The notes under the pieces were generated by a model. That model was not told where the DNA came from and made no database searches. It saw only the letters and a program-made list of their open reading frames with translations. Positions 53,183 through 61,100 of a stretch of 64,000 nt of DNA are shown here, piece after piece. A program made the position numbers and the translations under genes. Position 1 is the first letter of the stretch. The number at the start of each line of letters is the position of its first letter. The stretch is from JAWLHA01 sp041690535 (lineage in GTDB: Bacteria > Pseudomonadota > Gammaproteobacteria > Thiohalomonadales > Thiohalomonadaceae), in assembly GCA_041690535.1 (NCBI GenBank), contig JAWLHA010000011.1:1-64000 (forward strand), in the 5' to 3' direction.

Positions 53183-53198
53183 TGTCGTGAGTGTGACA
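53183..53198 (-). promoter_or_regulatory. NifA upstream activator sequence for the SIR2-like gene
   Basis: TGT-CGTGAGTGTG-ACA, an exact TGT-N10-ACA palindrome about 130 bases upstream of the -24 box. Together with the promoter and the hairpins near draT it accounts for the 319-bp gap 53008-53326. Confidence 0.65.
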
Positions 53199-53231
53199 TC
53201 GGCAGAAGGGGAGGCGAGAGGTCCGGGAGAG

Positions 53232-53322
53232 CGTTTCGCCTGGAGCGAAACGAGTCACTCGGGGAGTCGGGGCTGAATAGCCAATGGGGTTGATTTCGGG
53301 ATGGCGCTCCCCTGGGAGCGCT
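53232..53322 (-). terminator. Two hairpins just past the draT stop
   Basis: AGCGCTCCC-CT-GGGAGCGCT at 53303-53322 starts four bases beyond the draT stop, and CGTTTCGC/GCGAAACG at 53232-53252 follows. Neither has a T-run. They may end the draT transcript before the SIR2-like promoter. Confidence 0.5.
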
Positions 53323-53326
53323 GTCG

Positions 53327-54157
53327 CTACCAGGCGCTGGCACGCACCTCATACACCCCGCCAATCACCATGAACTCATCCTCCCCCTTCAACCGACCGG
53401 GGAGCAATCGGCTGAACGCCAGAATCTTCGGCAGTGGAACATCCGTCTGCAGGATGTGATCGCCGAATTCGTCGGCGCGCTCCCGGTTGTCCGTGAACGA
53501 GGTGAGGTTGTTCAGCAGCAGCGCCCCGTGGTGCGCATCGTAATGGGCGAGCTGTTCGTGCAGGTCGAGGCGATTGACGCCGCGATAGAGGTGCAGATGG
53601 CTTCGCTCCGGGTAGAGGCGGGCCAGTTCGAACTGGCAGAAGGCGTAGAGGAGATCCAGCTGTGCCTCCAAGGCGTTGGTGTTGTAGAGGCCCTGGGCGC
53701 GGGCTTCTTCGTAGGCGCGATAGGCGGCCGCGTGGGCATCGCGGATGGGTTCGCGATGGTAACGGGGCAGGAGCCCGAAGCGAGACTCCACCCACCCCTT
53801 GAGTACGGCCGCCTCCACTCCATCCGAATCGAACGACCAGCCGCGCAGGACCCGCAGGTAGTCGGCCTTGTGCCGTTTGACCCGGCTATGGTCGGTGAGC
53901 CCCGCCTCCTCCAGGTGCTCGAGAAGAAACTGCGCGTTCATGTAGGTGGTGAAGCAGCTCACCCGCTCTCCATGCTCGGACAGGTGCCCGAGCTGGCGAA
54001 ACAGCTGGGCATGCAGTTCCGCGACACCGTCGATGAACAGCGCCGTCGGGTGGCGCTGGAAGGTGAGACTCCCGAGGATGACCGCCGGCAGGTTGCAGCG
54101 GTTGATCGGCAGTCGCGCGTAGGCCGGCAGTGTCGCTTTGCGCTTGTCGCTAACCAT
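53327..54157 (-). CDS. draT: NAD+-dinitrogen-reductase ADP-ribosyltransferase DraT
   Basis: 276 residues, the size of Rhodospirillum DraT. Conserved LPINRCNLPAVILGSLTFQR at the N-terminus, DYLRLLRGWSFDSDGVEAAV with LKGWVESRFGLLP, and SHLHLYRGVNRLD. It transfers ADP-ribose from NAD+ to the arginine of NifH (present in GCAGRGVIT), switching nitrogenase off. It is divergent from nifH. The ATG at 54157 lies inside a NifA binding site; an ATG at 54181 is an alternative. No clear Shine-Dalgarno is visible. Confidence 0.94.
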   Translation of the reverse strand: MVSDKRKATLPAYARLPINRCNLPAVILGSLTFQRHPTALFIDGVAELHAQLFRQLGHLSEHGERVSCFTTYMNAQFLLEHLEEAGLTDHSRVKRHKADYLRVLRGWSFDSDGVEAAVLKGWVESRFGLLPRYHREPIRDAHAAAYRAYEEARAQGLYNTNALEAQLDLLYAFCQFELARLYPERSHLHLYRGVNRLDLHEQLAHYDAHHGALLLNNLTSFTDNRERADEFGDHILQTDVPLPKILAFSRLLPGRLKGEDEFMVIGGVYEVRASAW

Positions 54158-54160
54158 ACA
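54145..54160 (+). promoter_or_regulatory. NifA upstream activator sequence for nifH, overlapping the draT start
   Basis: TGT-CGCTAACCAT-ACA, exact TGT-N10-ACA, about 130 bases before the nifH start site. It covers the draT ATG on the other strand. Confidence 0.75.
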
Positions 54161-54256
54161 GTTGTTGTGTGTTTGTCGCATATACACCGCGCTCGCGTGA
54201 TTGAGTGTGGGTGTTTTGCTCCCGCAAAAACAAGCGGTTAGCGTGCGTTGCAGAAC

Positions 54257-54273
54257 GTGGCACGGTGGTTGCT
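54257..54273 (+). promoter_or_regulatory. Sigma54 promoter of nifHDK
   Basis: CGTGGCACGGTGGTTGCTC contains TGGCAC-N5-TTGC, a full consensus -24/-12 pair, 50 bases before the nifH ATG. Confidence 0.92.
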
Positions 54274-54321
54274 CATCCCTGTTCGAACGCAACCCCGTGT
54301 GCAACGCAAGGAGACCATACC

Positions 54322-55218
54322 ATGGCATTACGACAGTGTGCGATTTACGGCAAGGGCGGGATCGGCAAGTCCACCACCACCCAGAATCTGGTGGCTGCAC
54401 TCGCCGAGGCCGGCAAGAAAGTGATGATTGTCGGATGTGACCCCAAGGCTGATTCCACCCGCCTGATCCTCCACTCCAAGGCCCAGACCACCGTCATGCA
54501 CCTGGCCGCCGAGGCCGGTTCGGTTGAGGACCTGGAACTGGAAGACGTGTTGTCGGTCGGTTACAGCGGCGTGAAGTGCGTCGAGTCCGGTGGTCCGGAG
54601 CCGGGCGTCGGCTGCGCCGGCCGCGGCGTCATCACCGCCATCAACTTCCTCGAGGAGGAAGGCGCGTACGACGAGGACCTCGACTTTGTGTTCTATGACG
54701 TACTGGGCGATGTGGTGTGCGGTGGTTTCGCCATGCCCATCCGCGAGAACAAGGCCCAGGAGATTTACATCGTGGTCTCCGGCGAGATGATGGCCATGTA
54801 TGCGGCCAACAACATCTCCAAGGGCATCGTGAAATATGCCAACTCCGGCGGTGTGCGGTTGGCCGGCCTGATTTGCAACAGCCGTAACACCGACCGCGAG
54901 GACGACCTCATCGAAGCGCTGGCCGCCCGGCTCGGCACCCAAATGATCCACTTCGTGCCCCGGGACAACGTGGTGCAACACGCCGAGATCCGCCGAATGA
55001 CTGTCATCGAGTACGACCCGACCGTCAAACAGGCCGACGAATACCGCGCCCTGGCGCAAAAGGTGATCAATAACACCAAGTTCGTCATCCCGACCCCGCT
55101 CTCCATGGACGACCTCGAAGACCTGCTCATGGAGTTCGGGATCATGGAAGCCGAGGACGAGTCCATTATCGGCAAGAAGGCGACCGATTCCGCCCCCGGG
55201 GCGACGGCCACGGCGTAA
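54322..55218 (+). CDS. nifH: Nitrogenase iron protein NifH
   Basis: 298 residues. P-loop IYGKGGIGKSTTTQN, cluster cysteines in GVGCAGRGVITAINFLEE and DVVCGGFAMPIRENKA, and the DraT target arginine in CAGRG. It passes ATP-driven electrons to NifDK and also serves FeMo-co and P-cluster assembly. AAGGAG at eight bases supports the start. A hairpin follows before nifD, likely to raise nifH mRNA relative to nifDK. Confidence 0.99.
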   Translation: MALRQCAIYGKGGIGKSTTTQNLVAALAEAGKKVMIVGCDPKADSTRLILHSKAQTTVMHLAAEAGSVEDLELEDVLSVGYSGVKCVESGGPEPGVGCAGRGVITAINFLEEEGAYDEDLDFVFYDVLGDVVCGGFAMPIRENKAQEIYIVVSGEMMAMYAANNISKGIVKYANSGGVRLAGLICNSRNTDREDDLIEALAARLGTQMIHFVPRDNVVQHAEIRRMTVIEYDPTVKQADEYRALAQKVINNTKFVIPTPLSMDDLEDLLMEFGIMEAEDESIIGKKATDSAPGATATA

Positions 55219-55235
55219 GAGAACCCGGCCGAAAA

Positions 55236-55258
55236 GACGCGAAGCGGTTGTTCGCGTC
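55236..55258 (+). other. Intercistronic hairpin nifH-nifD
   Basis: GACGCGAA and TTCGCGTC pair around a 7-base loop in the 99-bp gap, with further pairing outside (CCGA/TCGG). Probably an mRNA-end stabilizer. Confidence 0.5.
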
Positions 55259-55317
55259 CTCTCGGTCCCCCTTTATTCACTGTCCGCCGGATTGGGCGGG
55301 GTGAAGGAGAAAAACGA

Positions 55318-56790
55318 ATGACGACGATGACTCGCGAGGAGACCGAGGCCCTTATTCAGGAGGTCCTCGAGGTCTATCCGGCAGAAGCGAAGGAAGAGCG
55401 TGCGAAGCACCTGGCGGCCAACGACCAGAGTGCCGAGAAGGCCAGCAAGTGCATCACCTCCAACCGCAAATCCCTGCCCGGCGTAATGACAATCCGTGGC
55501 TGCGCCTACGCGGGCTCCAAGGGGGTGGTGTGGGGGCCGATCAAGGACATGATCCACATCTCCCACGGTCCTGTGGGTTGCGGCCAGTACTCCCGTGCCG
55601 GCCGTCGCAACTACTACGTCGGCACCACCGGCGTGAATACCTTCGGGACGATGAACTTCACCTCCGATTTCCAGGAGAAGGACATCGTCTTCGGTGGCGA
55701 CAAGAAGCTGGCCAAGCTCATGGAGGAGATCGAGACCCTGTTCCCGCTGAACAAGGGGATCTCGGTGCAGTCCGAGTGCCCCATCGGCCTCATCGGTGAT
55801 GACATCGAGGCAGTCTCCAAGAAAGCCTCGAAAGAGATCGGCAAGCCGGTGGTCCCGGTCCGCTGCGAAGGCTTTCGCGGGGTCTCCCAGTCGCTCGGTC
55901 ACCACATCGCCAACGATGCCATCCGCGACCACATGCTCGAAGGGGTGGAGAAAAAGGAGGCAGGTCCCTATGACGTTGCCATCATCGGCGACTACAACAT
56001 TGGCGGCGACGCGTGGTCTTCGCGCATTCTGCTGGAGGAGATGGGGCTGAACGTGGTGGCCCAGTGGTCCGGCGACGGCACGGTCGAGGAGATGAAGTCC
56101 TGCCCCAACGTGAAGCTGAACCTGCTGCACTGCTATCGCTCCATGAACTACATCTCCCGCTTCATGGAAGAGAAGTACGGAATTCCTTGGCTGGAGTACA
56201 ACTTCTTCGGGCCGACCAAGATCGCCGAGTCGTTGCGCGCCATCGCCGCCCATTTCGATGACACCATCAAGGAAGGGGCAGAGCGCGTCATCGCCAAATA
56301 TCAGCCGCTGATGCAGGCGGTGATCGACAAATACAAGCCGCGCCTGGAAGGCAAGCGGGTGATGCTCTATGTCGGTGGTCTGCGCCCCCGCCACGTCATC
56401 GGTGCCTACGAGGACCTGGGCATGGAAGTGGTCGGTACCGGTTATGAGTTCGCCCATAACGACGACTACGACCGCACCACCAAGGAGATGGGCAACGCCA
56501 CCTTAATCTACGACGATGTCACCGGCTACGAGTTCGAGGAGTTCGTCAAGAAGATCAAACCCGATTTGATCGGCTCCGGTATCAAGGAGAAGTACATCTT
56601 CCAGAAGATGGGTATCCCCTTCCGCCAGATGCACAGCTGGGACTACTCCGGTCCGTATCACGGCTACGACGGCTTCGCCATCTTCGCCCGTGACATGGAT
56701 ATGACCCTGAACAACCCGTGCTGGGGCAAGTTGGCGGCACCCTGGAAGACCGGGGCCGAAGCGCCCGTCGCCGATGCGGTGAATGCGTAG
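55318..56790 (+). CDS. nifD: Nitrogenase MoFe protein alpha chain NifD
   Basis: 490 residues. P-cluster cysteines in IRGCAYAGSKGVVWGP, HGPVGCGQYSRAGRRN and SECPIGLIGDD; FeMo-co ligands Cys in LLHCYRSMNY and His in FRQMHSWDYSGPYHGYDGF. With NifK it forms the alpha2beta2 enzyme that reduces N2. A molybdenum enzyme: the neighbouring nifQ, nifB, nifEN and nifV agree. Confidence 0.99.
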   Translation: MTTMTREETEALIQEVLEVYPAEAKEERAKHLAANDQSAEKASKCITSNRKSLPGVMTIRGCAYAGSKGVVWGPIKDMIHISHGPVGCGQYSRAGRRNYYVGTTGVNTFGTMNFTSDFQEKDIVFGGDKKLAKLMEEIETLFPLNKGISVQSECPIGLIGDDIEAVSKKASKEIGKPVVPVRCEGFRGVSQSLGHHIANDAIRDHMLEGVEKKEAGPYDVAIIGDYNIGGDAWSSRILLEEMGLNVVAQWSGDGTVEEMKSCPNVKLNLLHCYRSMNYISRFMEEKYGIPWLEYNFFGPTKIAESLRAIAAHFDDTIKEGAERVIAKYQPLMQAVIDKYKPRLEGKRVMLYVGGLRPRHVIGAYEDLGMEVVGTGYEFAHNDDYDRTTKEMGNATLIYDDVTGYEFEEFVKKIKPDLIGSGIKEKYIFQKMGIPFRQMHSWDYSGPYHGYDGFAIFARDMDMTLNNPCWGKLAAPWKTGAEAPVADAVNA

Positions 56791-56804
56791 GGAGAAAAAC
56801 AATC

Positions 56805-56834
56805 GGCCACGCTGGCGGGTGCGCCAACGTGGCC
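56805..56834 (+). other. Intercistronic hairpin nifD-nifK
   Basis: GGCCACGCTGGC pairs with GCCAACGTGGCC (one G-T/mismatch) around a 6-base loop, 15 bases after the nifD stop. Likely transcript stabilizing or processing structure; it leaves a 100-bp leader for nifK. Confidence 0.5.
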
Positions 56835-56890
56835 GGACACCCGACCTGATGCCGTCGTCCACGGAAGAGTGGCGCGGCTGGAGAAGAGAC

Positions 56891-58462
56891 ATGCCCCAGA
56901 CTGCTGAAAAGATCATGCCCTGTTTCCCGCTGTTCCGGGAACCGGAATACAAGGAACCGCTGGCCAACAAAAAGGCGAACTTCGAAGCGTGCCATCCTGC
57001 GGAGAAAATCGACGAGGCGTTCCAGTGGACCACCACCCAGGAGTATCAGGAGCTGAACTTCCAGCGTGAAGCCCTGACCGTCAACCCCGCCAAGGCTTGC
57101 CAACCCCTCGGTGCGGTGCTGTGCGCACTGGGCTTCGAGAAAACCCTGCCTTACGTACACGGCTCGCAGGGTTGCGTCGCCTATTTCCGTACCTACTTCA
57201 ACCGCCACTTCAAAGAGCCGGTCGCCTGTGTCTCCGACTCCATGACGGAAGACGCGGCGGTGTTCGGCGGCCAGAAGAACATGTTCGCCGGCCTGGAGAA
57301 CGCCAAGGCGCTCTACAAGCCGGAGATGATCGCCGTCTCCACCACCTGCATGGCCGAGGTCATCGGCGACGACCTGAACGCCTTCATCGGCAACGCCAAG
57401 AAGGACGGTCGCGTACCACAGGAGTTCCCCACCCCGTTCGCCCACACGCCGAGCTTCGTTGGCTCCCACGTCACCGGCTGGGACAACATGTTCGAGGGGA
57501 TCCTGCGCTACTTCACCCTCAATGACATGGAGGGCAAGGCGCCGGGCCAGAACGGCAAGATCAACCTAGTGCCGGGCTTCGAGACCTACCTGGGCAATTT
57601 CCGGGTGATGAAGCGGATGATGGCGGAGATGGGGGTCGATGCCACCTTGCTGTCGGACCCGAGCGAGGTGCTGGATACCCCCGCCGACGGCTCCTACCGC
57701 ATGTACGCCGGCGGAACCACCCCGGCGGAGGTGAAAGATGCGCCCAACGCCATCACCACCTTCCTGCTGCAACCGTACCAGCTGGACAAGACCAGGAAGT
57801 ATGCGACCAACACCTGGAAGCACGAGGTCCCGAAGCTGAATATCCCCATGGGCCTGGAGTGGACCGACGAGTTCCTGATGAAGGTCTCCGAGGTGACGGG
57901 CCAGCCGATCCCGGAGTCTCTGGCCACCGAGCGCGGCCGTCTGGTGGACATGATGACTGACAGCCATACCTGGCTGCACGGCAAAAGGTTCGCCCTCTAC
58001 GGTGATCCCGATTTCCTGATGGGGCTGACCAAGTTCCTGCTCGAACTGGGCGCCGAGCCCACCGACATCGTCTGCACCAACGGCTCCAAGAAATGGGCCA
58101 AGGCGTTGAAGAAGGTGCTCGAGGGCTCGCCCTACGGACAGAACACCCTGGTCCACCAGGGCAAGGACCTGTGGCATATGCGGTCGCTGGTGTTCACCAA
58201 CAAGCCGGACTTCCTGATTGGTAACAGCTACGGCAAGTTCATCCAGCGTGACACGCTGCATAAGGGCGAGGCGTTCGAGGTCCCGCTGATCCGTCTCGGG
58301 TTCCCGATCTTCGATCGCCACCACCTGCATCGGATGACCACCCTCGGTTACGAAGGCGCGATGTACATCCTCACCACCCTGGTCAACGCCGTCCTCGAAC
58401 GGCTCGACGAGGAGACGATGAAGATGGGCGTCACCGACTACAACTACGACCTGGTTCGCTAA
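56891..58462 (+). CDS. nifK: Nitrogenase MoFe protein beta chain NifK
   Basis: 523 residues from the ATG at 56891 (GGAGAAGAGAC upstream). P-cluster cysteines in ACQPLGAVLCALGFE, HGSQGCVAYFR and STTCMAEVIGDD; N-terminal extension of about 60 residues typical of the Azotobacter type; C-terminus DYNYDLVR. Partner of NifD. Confidence 0.99.
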   Translation: MPQTAEKIMPCFPLFREPEYKEPLANKKANFEACHPAEKIDEAFQWTTTQEYQELNFQREALTVNPAKACQPLGAVLCALGFEKTLPYVHGSQGCVAYFRTYFNRHFKEPVACVSDSMTEDAAVFGGQKNMFAGLENAKALYKPEMIAVSTTCMAEVIGDDLNAFIGNAKKDGRVPQEFPTPFAHTPSFVGSHVTGWDNMFEGILRYFTLNDMEGKAPGQNGKINLVPGFETYLGNFRVMKRMMAEMGVDATLLSDPSEVLDTPADGSYRMYAGGTTPAEVKDAPNAITTFLLQPYQLDKTRKYATNTWKHEVPKLNIPMGLEWTDEFLMKVSEVTGQPIPESLATERGRLVDMMTDSHTWLHGKRFALYGDPDFLMGLTKFLLELGAEPTDIVCTNGSKKWAKALKKVLEGSPYGQNTLVHQGKDLWHMRSLVFTNKPDFLIGNSYGKFIQRDTLHKGEAFEVPLIRLGFPIFDRHHLHRMTTLGYEGAMYILTTLVNAVLERLDEETMKMGVTDYNYDLVR

Positions 58463-58478
58463 GCCGACCGGAGCCTGT

Positions 58479-58528
58479 CATTGCGAGCGCAGCGAGGGGA
58501 GCGTGCCGTCGCTTCGCTCCTCGCAATG
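58479..58528. repeat. CATTGCGAG palindrome between nifK and nifT
   Basis: CATTGCGAGCGCAGCGAGG and its inverse ending CTCGCAATG form an imperfect hairpin of a common dispersed type. It lies 16 bases past the nifK stop. Confidence 0.7.
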
Positions 58529-58553
58529 GCGGGCACCTTACGGAGAAGGTGAC

Positions 58554-58763
58554 ATGCCCAACGTAATGATCCGCGAAACCGCCGAAGGAAAGCTCTCCTT
58601 CTACGTCGCCAAGAAGGACCTGGAGGAGACCATCGCCTCCATGGAGTTCGCGGCACCGGAGAAGTGGGGCGGCGAGGTCAAGCTGGAGGATGGTTCTCTG
58701 TTCTACATCGACCCCATCCCCGAGCCGAAATTGCCGATTACGCTTCGCGCGAAGAAGCTTTGA
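58554..58763 (+). CDS. nifT: NifT/FixU family protein
   Basis: 69 residues: MPNVMIRETAEGKLSFYVAK and GGEVKLEDGSLFYIDP are the conserved blocks. Its role is unknown; it regularly follows nifHDK. GGAGAAGG precedes the ATG at 58554. Confidence 0.95.
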   Translation: MPNVMIRETAEGKLSFYVAKKDLEETIASMEFAAPEKWGGEVKLEDGSLFYIDPIPEPKLPITLRAKKL

Positions 58764-58787
58764 ACCGAATCGTCAGGAGGTACCGTC

Positions 58788-58982
58788 ATGGCCATGAAAA
58801 TCGTTGCTGAAGAGTGCACGTCCTGTGGCGACTGCCACCCGGTCTGCCCGACCGGCGCCGTGCTGAAGAAGAGAGGGACCTACGTCATCGATCCCGAGGT
58901 GTGCACGGAGTGCGAAGGGGAGTTCGACGACCCGCAGTGTGTCGAAGCGTGTCCCATCGACGGTTGCATTGTGGAGGTTTAG
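58788..58982 (+). CDS. fdxN: 2[4Fe-4S] ferredoxin, FdxN type
   Basis: 64 residues: CTSCGDCHPVCPTGAV and CTECEGEFDDPQCVEACPIDG, eight cluster cysteines with the long insertion in the second motif. Electron donor candidate for nitrogenase or NifB. GGAGG upstream; 24 bases after nifT and three before nafY. Confidence 0.94.
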   Translation: MAMKIVAEECTSCGDCHPVCPTGAVLKKRGTYVIDPEVCTECEGEFDDPQCVEACPIDGCIVEV

Positions 58983-58985
58983 CCG

Positions 58986-59687
58986 ATGAGTGCGCGGGAG
59001 CTGTCACGGGAAACGGCGCTGCGCATCGGTCTGGCGGCAAGGATGCTGCCGGATGTCGATCCGGAGCGCCTGATGCACATCCTGATCGATGCGCTGGGAA
59101 TGCCCCTGACCGAGGAGAAACTCGGTGGGGTCACGGTGCGGACGTTGCGCGAGGCCGGCGACGGCGCACTGGGGGATGTACCGATGCCGGCGCTGAAGCG
59201 GGCCCTCGACGGCCTGTGGGGCAAGGGCGGGATCTGCGCCGACGAACCGTTGCCGACGCCGGTGCCGTACGGCGATGGTGACCTGCCCGGTTCGCTGCGG
59301 GTGGCGGTCGCCTCTAATAGCGGGGAGCAGCTCGACGGGCATTTTGGGACTTGTGCCCGTTTCCTCATCTATCAGGTCGCACAGGGTGGGGCGCGTCTGG
59401 TGGACATTCGAGCTGCGGCGAGCGGTGGGGGTTCCGACAAGAACGCCCTGCGCGCCGCTCAGATCCGTGACTGCAGCCTGCTGCTTGCCGTCTCTATCGG
59501 CGGCCCGGCGGCGGCGCAGGTGGTGAAGGTCGGCGTCCACCCCATCAAATTCCCGCACGGCGGGGGGGCCGCCCAGTTACTGGGCGAGTTGCAGCAGGTG
59601 TTGGCAGGCTCGCCGCCGCCCTGGTTGGCCAAGGCCATTGGGGCCGACCCGAACCTGGGGGCGCGGTTCCAGGTGGAGTCCGCCTGA
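58986..59687 (+). CDS. nafY: NifY/NafY-type FeMo-co carrier
   Basis: 233 residues. An N-terminal helical domain (LRIGLAARMLPDVDPERLMH, the NafY apo-dinitrogenase-binding domain) and a C-terminal NifX-like cofactor-binding domain (VAVASNSGEQLDGHFGTCAR, with the cofactor His). Such proteins hold FeMo-co and apo-NifDK together until insertion. Size and two-domain layout fit NafY; NifY is the alternative name. Confidence 0.88.
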   Translation: MSARELSRETALRIGLAARMLPDVDPERLMHILIDALGMPLTEEKLGGVTVRTLREAGDGALGDVPMPALKRALDGLWGKGGICADEPLPTPVPYGDGDLPGSLRVAVASNSGEQLDGHFGTCARFLIYQVAQGGARLVDIRAAASGGGSDKNALRAAQIRDCSLLLAVSIGGPAAAQVVKVGVHPIKFPHGGGAAQLLGELQQVLAGSPPPWLAKAIGADPNLGARFQVESA

Positions 59688-59723
59688 GACGTATTTCCAT
59701 AAGACAAAAAATCGAGGTGCCCC

Positions 59724-61100
59724 ATGCGACCGACCGAGATTGCCGAACTGCTGGATGAGCCGGCCTGTGCTCACAATAGTAAGGCCAAGTCGGGCTGTGC
59801 CCGGCCCAAGCCCGGGGCGACTGCCGGCGGGTGCGCCTTCGACGGCGCCCAGATCGCGTTGTTCCCCATCGCCGATGTGGCCCACGTCGTCCACGGTCCC
59901 ATCGCCTGTGCCGGCTCCTCCTGGGACAACCGCGGTAGCCGCTCCACCGGCCCCGCGCTCTGGCGCTACGGGCTGACCACCGACCTCTCCGAGCAGGACG
60001 TGATCATGGGGCGCAGCGAAAAGCGCCTTATCCACGCCATCAAGCAGGCCATCGATGAGTACGACCCGGCTGCGGTATTCGTCTATAACACCTGCGTGCC
60101 GGCCCTGATCGGCGATGATGTGGAGGCGGCCTGCAAGGCCGCGGCGCAACAGTGGGGGGTGCCGGTGATCCCGGTGGATGGCGCCGGTTTCTACGGAACT
60201 AAGAATCTCGGCAACCGTATTGCCGGCGAGGCGATGGTCAAGTACGTGATCGGCACCCGCGAACCGGGTCCGGCGCCGGTGGACCAGCGGGGCATCACCG
60301 TCCACGATATCAACCTCATTGGCGAATACAACATTGCCGGCGAGCTGTGGAACGTCACCCCGCTGTTCGACGAACTTGGCCTGCGGGTCCTCGGCAGCCT
60401 CTCCGGCGACGCCCGTTTCCGCCAGGTGCAGGCCATGCACCGCGCCGAAGTGAACATGCTGGTTTGCTCCAAGGCAATGGTGAACGTGGTGCGCAAGCTG
60501 GAGAAGCAGTACGCCACCCCTTGGTTCGAGGGGAGCTTTTACGGCGTGAGAGACATGTCTCAGGCCCTGCGCGACTTCGCCCGCATTATCGATGACCCGG
60601 ACTTGAGCGAACGCACCGAGGCGTTGATCGCCCGGGAAGAGGTCAAGGCCAACGCGATGCTGGCCCCTTGGCGGGAGCGGCTGCGCGGCAAACGGGTACT
60701 GCTCTACACCGGTGGGGTCAAGAGTTGGTCCATCGTCTCCGCGCTGCAGGACTTGGGCATGGAGGTGGTCGCCACCGGCACCAAAAAGTCCACCGAAGAG
60801 GACAAGGCCCGCATCCGCGAGTTGATGGGCGACAACGTAAAGATGCAGGAGGACGGCAGCCCCCGGGCGCTGCTCGATACGGTACGGGAGTACAAGGTCG
60901 ACGTGCTCATCGCCGGCGGCCGCAACATGTATACGGCGCTGAAGGCCCGCGTGCCGTTCCTCGACATCAATCAGGAGCGCGAGTTCGGTTACGCCGGCTA
61001 CAGCGGCATGGCGGAGCTGGCCCGGCAGCTCGCGCTCACCATCGAAAGCCCGGTGTGGCGCCAGGCGCGCCAGCCGGCCCCGTGGGAGGTCCAGTCATGA
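59724..61100 (+). CDS. nifE: FeMo-co scaffold subunit NifE
   Basis: 458 residues, NifD homologue. GCAFDGAQIALFPIADVAHV, GPIACAGSSWDNRGSRS, NTCVPALIGDDVEAACKA and LVCSKAMVNVVRKLEKQYAT hold the scaffold cysteines; the FeMo-co His region is replaced, as expected. With NifN it matures NifB-co to FeMo-co. The stop overlaps nifN (ATGA). Confidence 0.97.
   Translation: MRPTEIAELLDEPACAHNSKAKSGCARPKPGATAGGCAFDGAQIALFPIADVAHVVHGPIACAGSSWDNRGSRSTGPALWRYGLTTDLSEQDVIMGRSEKRLIHAIKQAIDEYDPAAVFVYNTCVPALIGDDVEAACKAAAQQWGVPVIPVDGAGFYGTKNLGNRIAGEAMVKYVIGTREPGPAPVDQRGITVHDINLIGEYNIAGELWNVTPLFDELGLRVLGSLSGDARFRQVQAMHRAEVNMLVCSKAMVNVVRKLEKQYATPWFEGSFYGVRDMSQALRDFARIIDDPDLSERTEALIAREEVKANAMLAPWRERLRGKRVLLYTGGVKSWSIVSALQDLGMEVVATGTKKSTEEDKARIRELMGDNVKMQEDGSPRALLDTVREYKVDVLIAGGRNMYTALKARVPFLDINQEREFGYAGYSGMAELARQLALTIESPVWRQARQPAPWEVQS

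Noticed and set aside
54170..54186. Second NifA site upstream of nifH (TGT...ACA)
   Set aside because: Spacing is 11, not 10; the site at 54145-54160 is exact.
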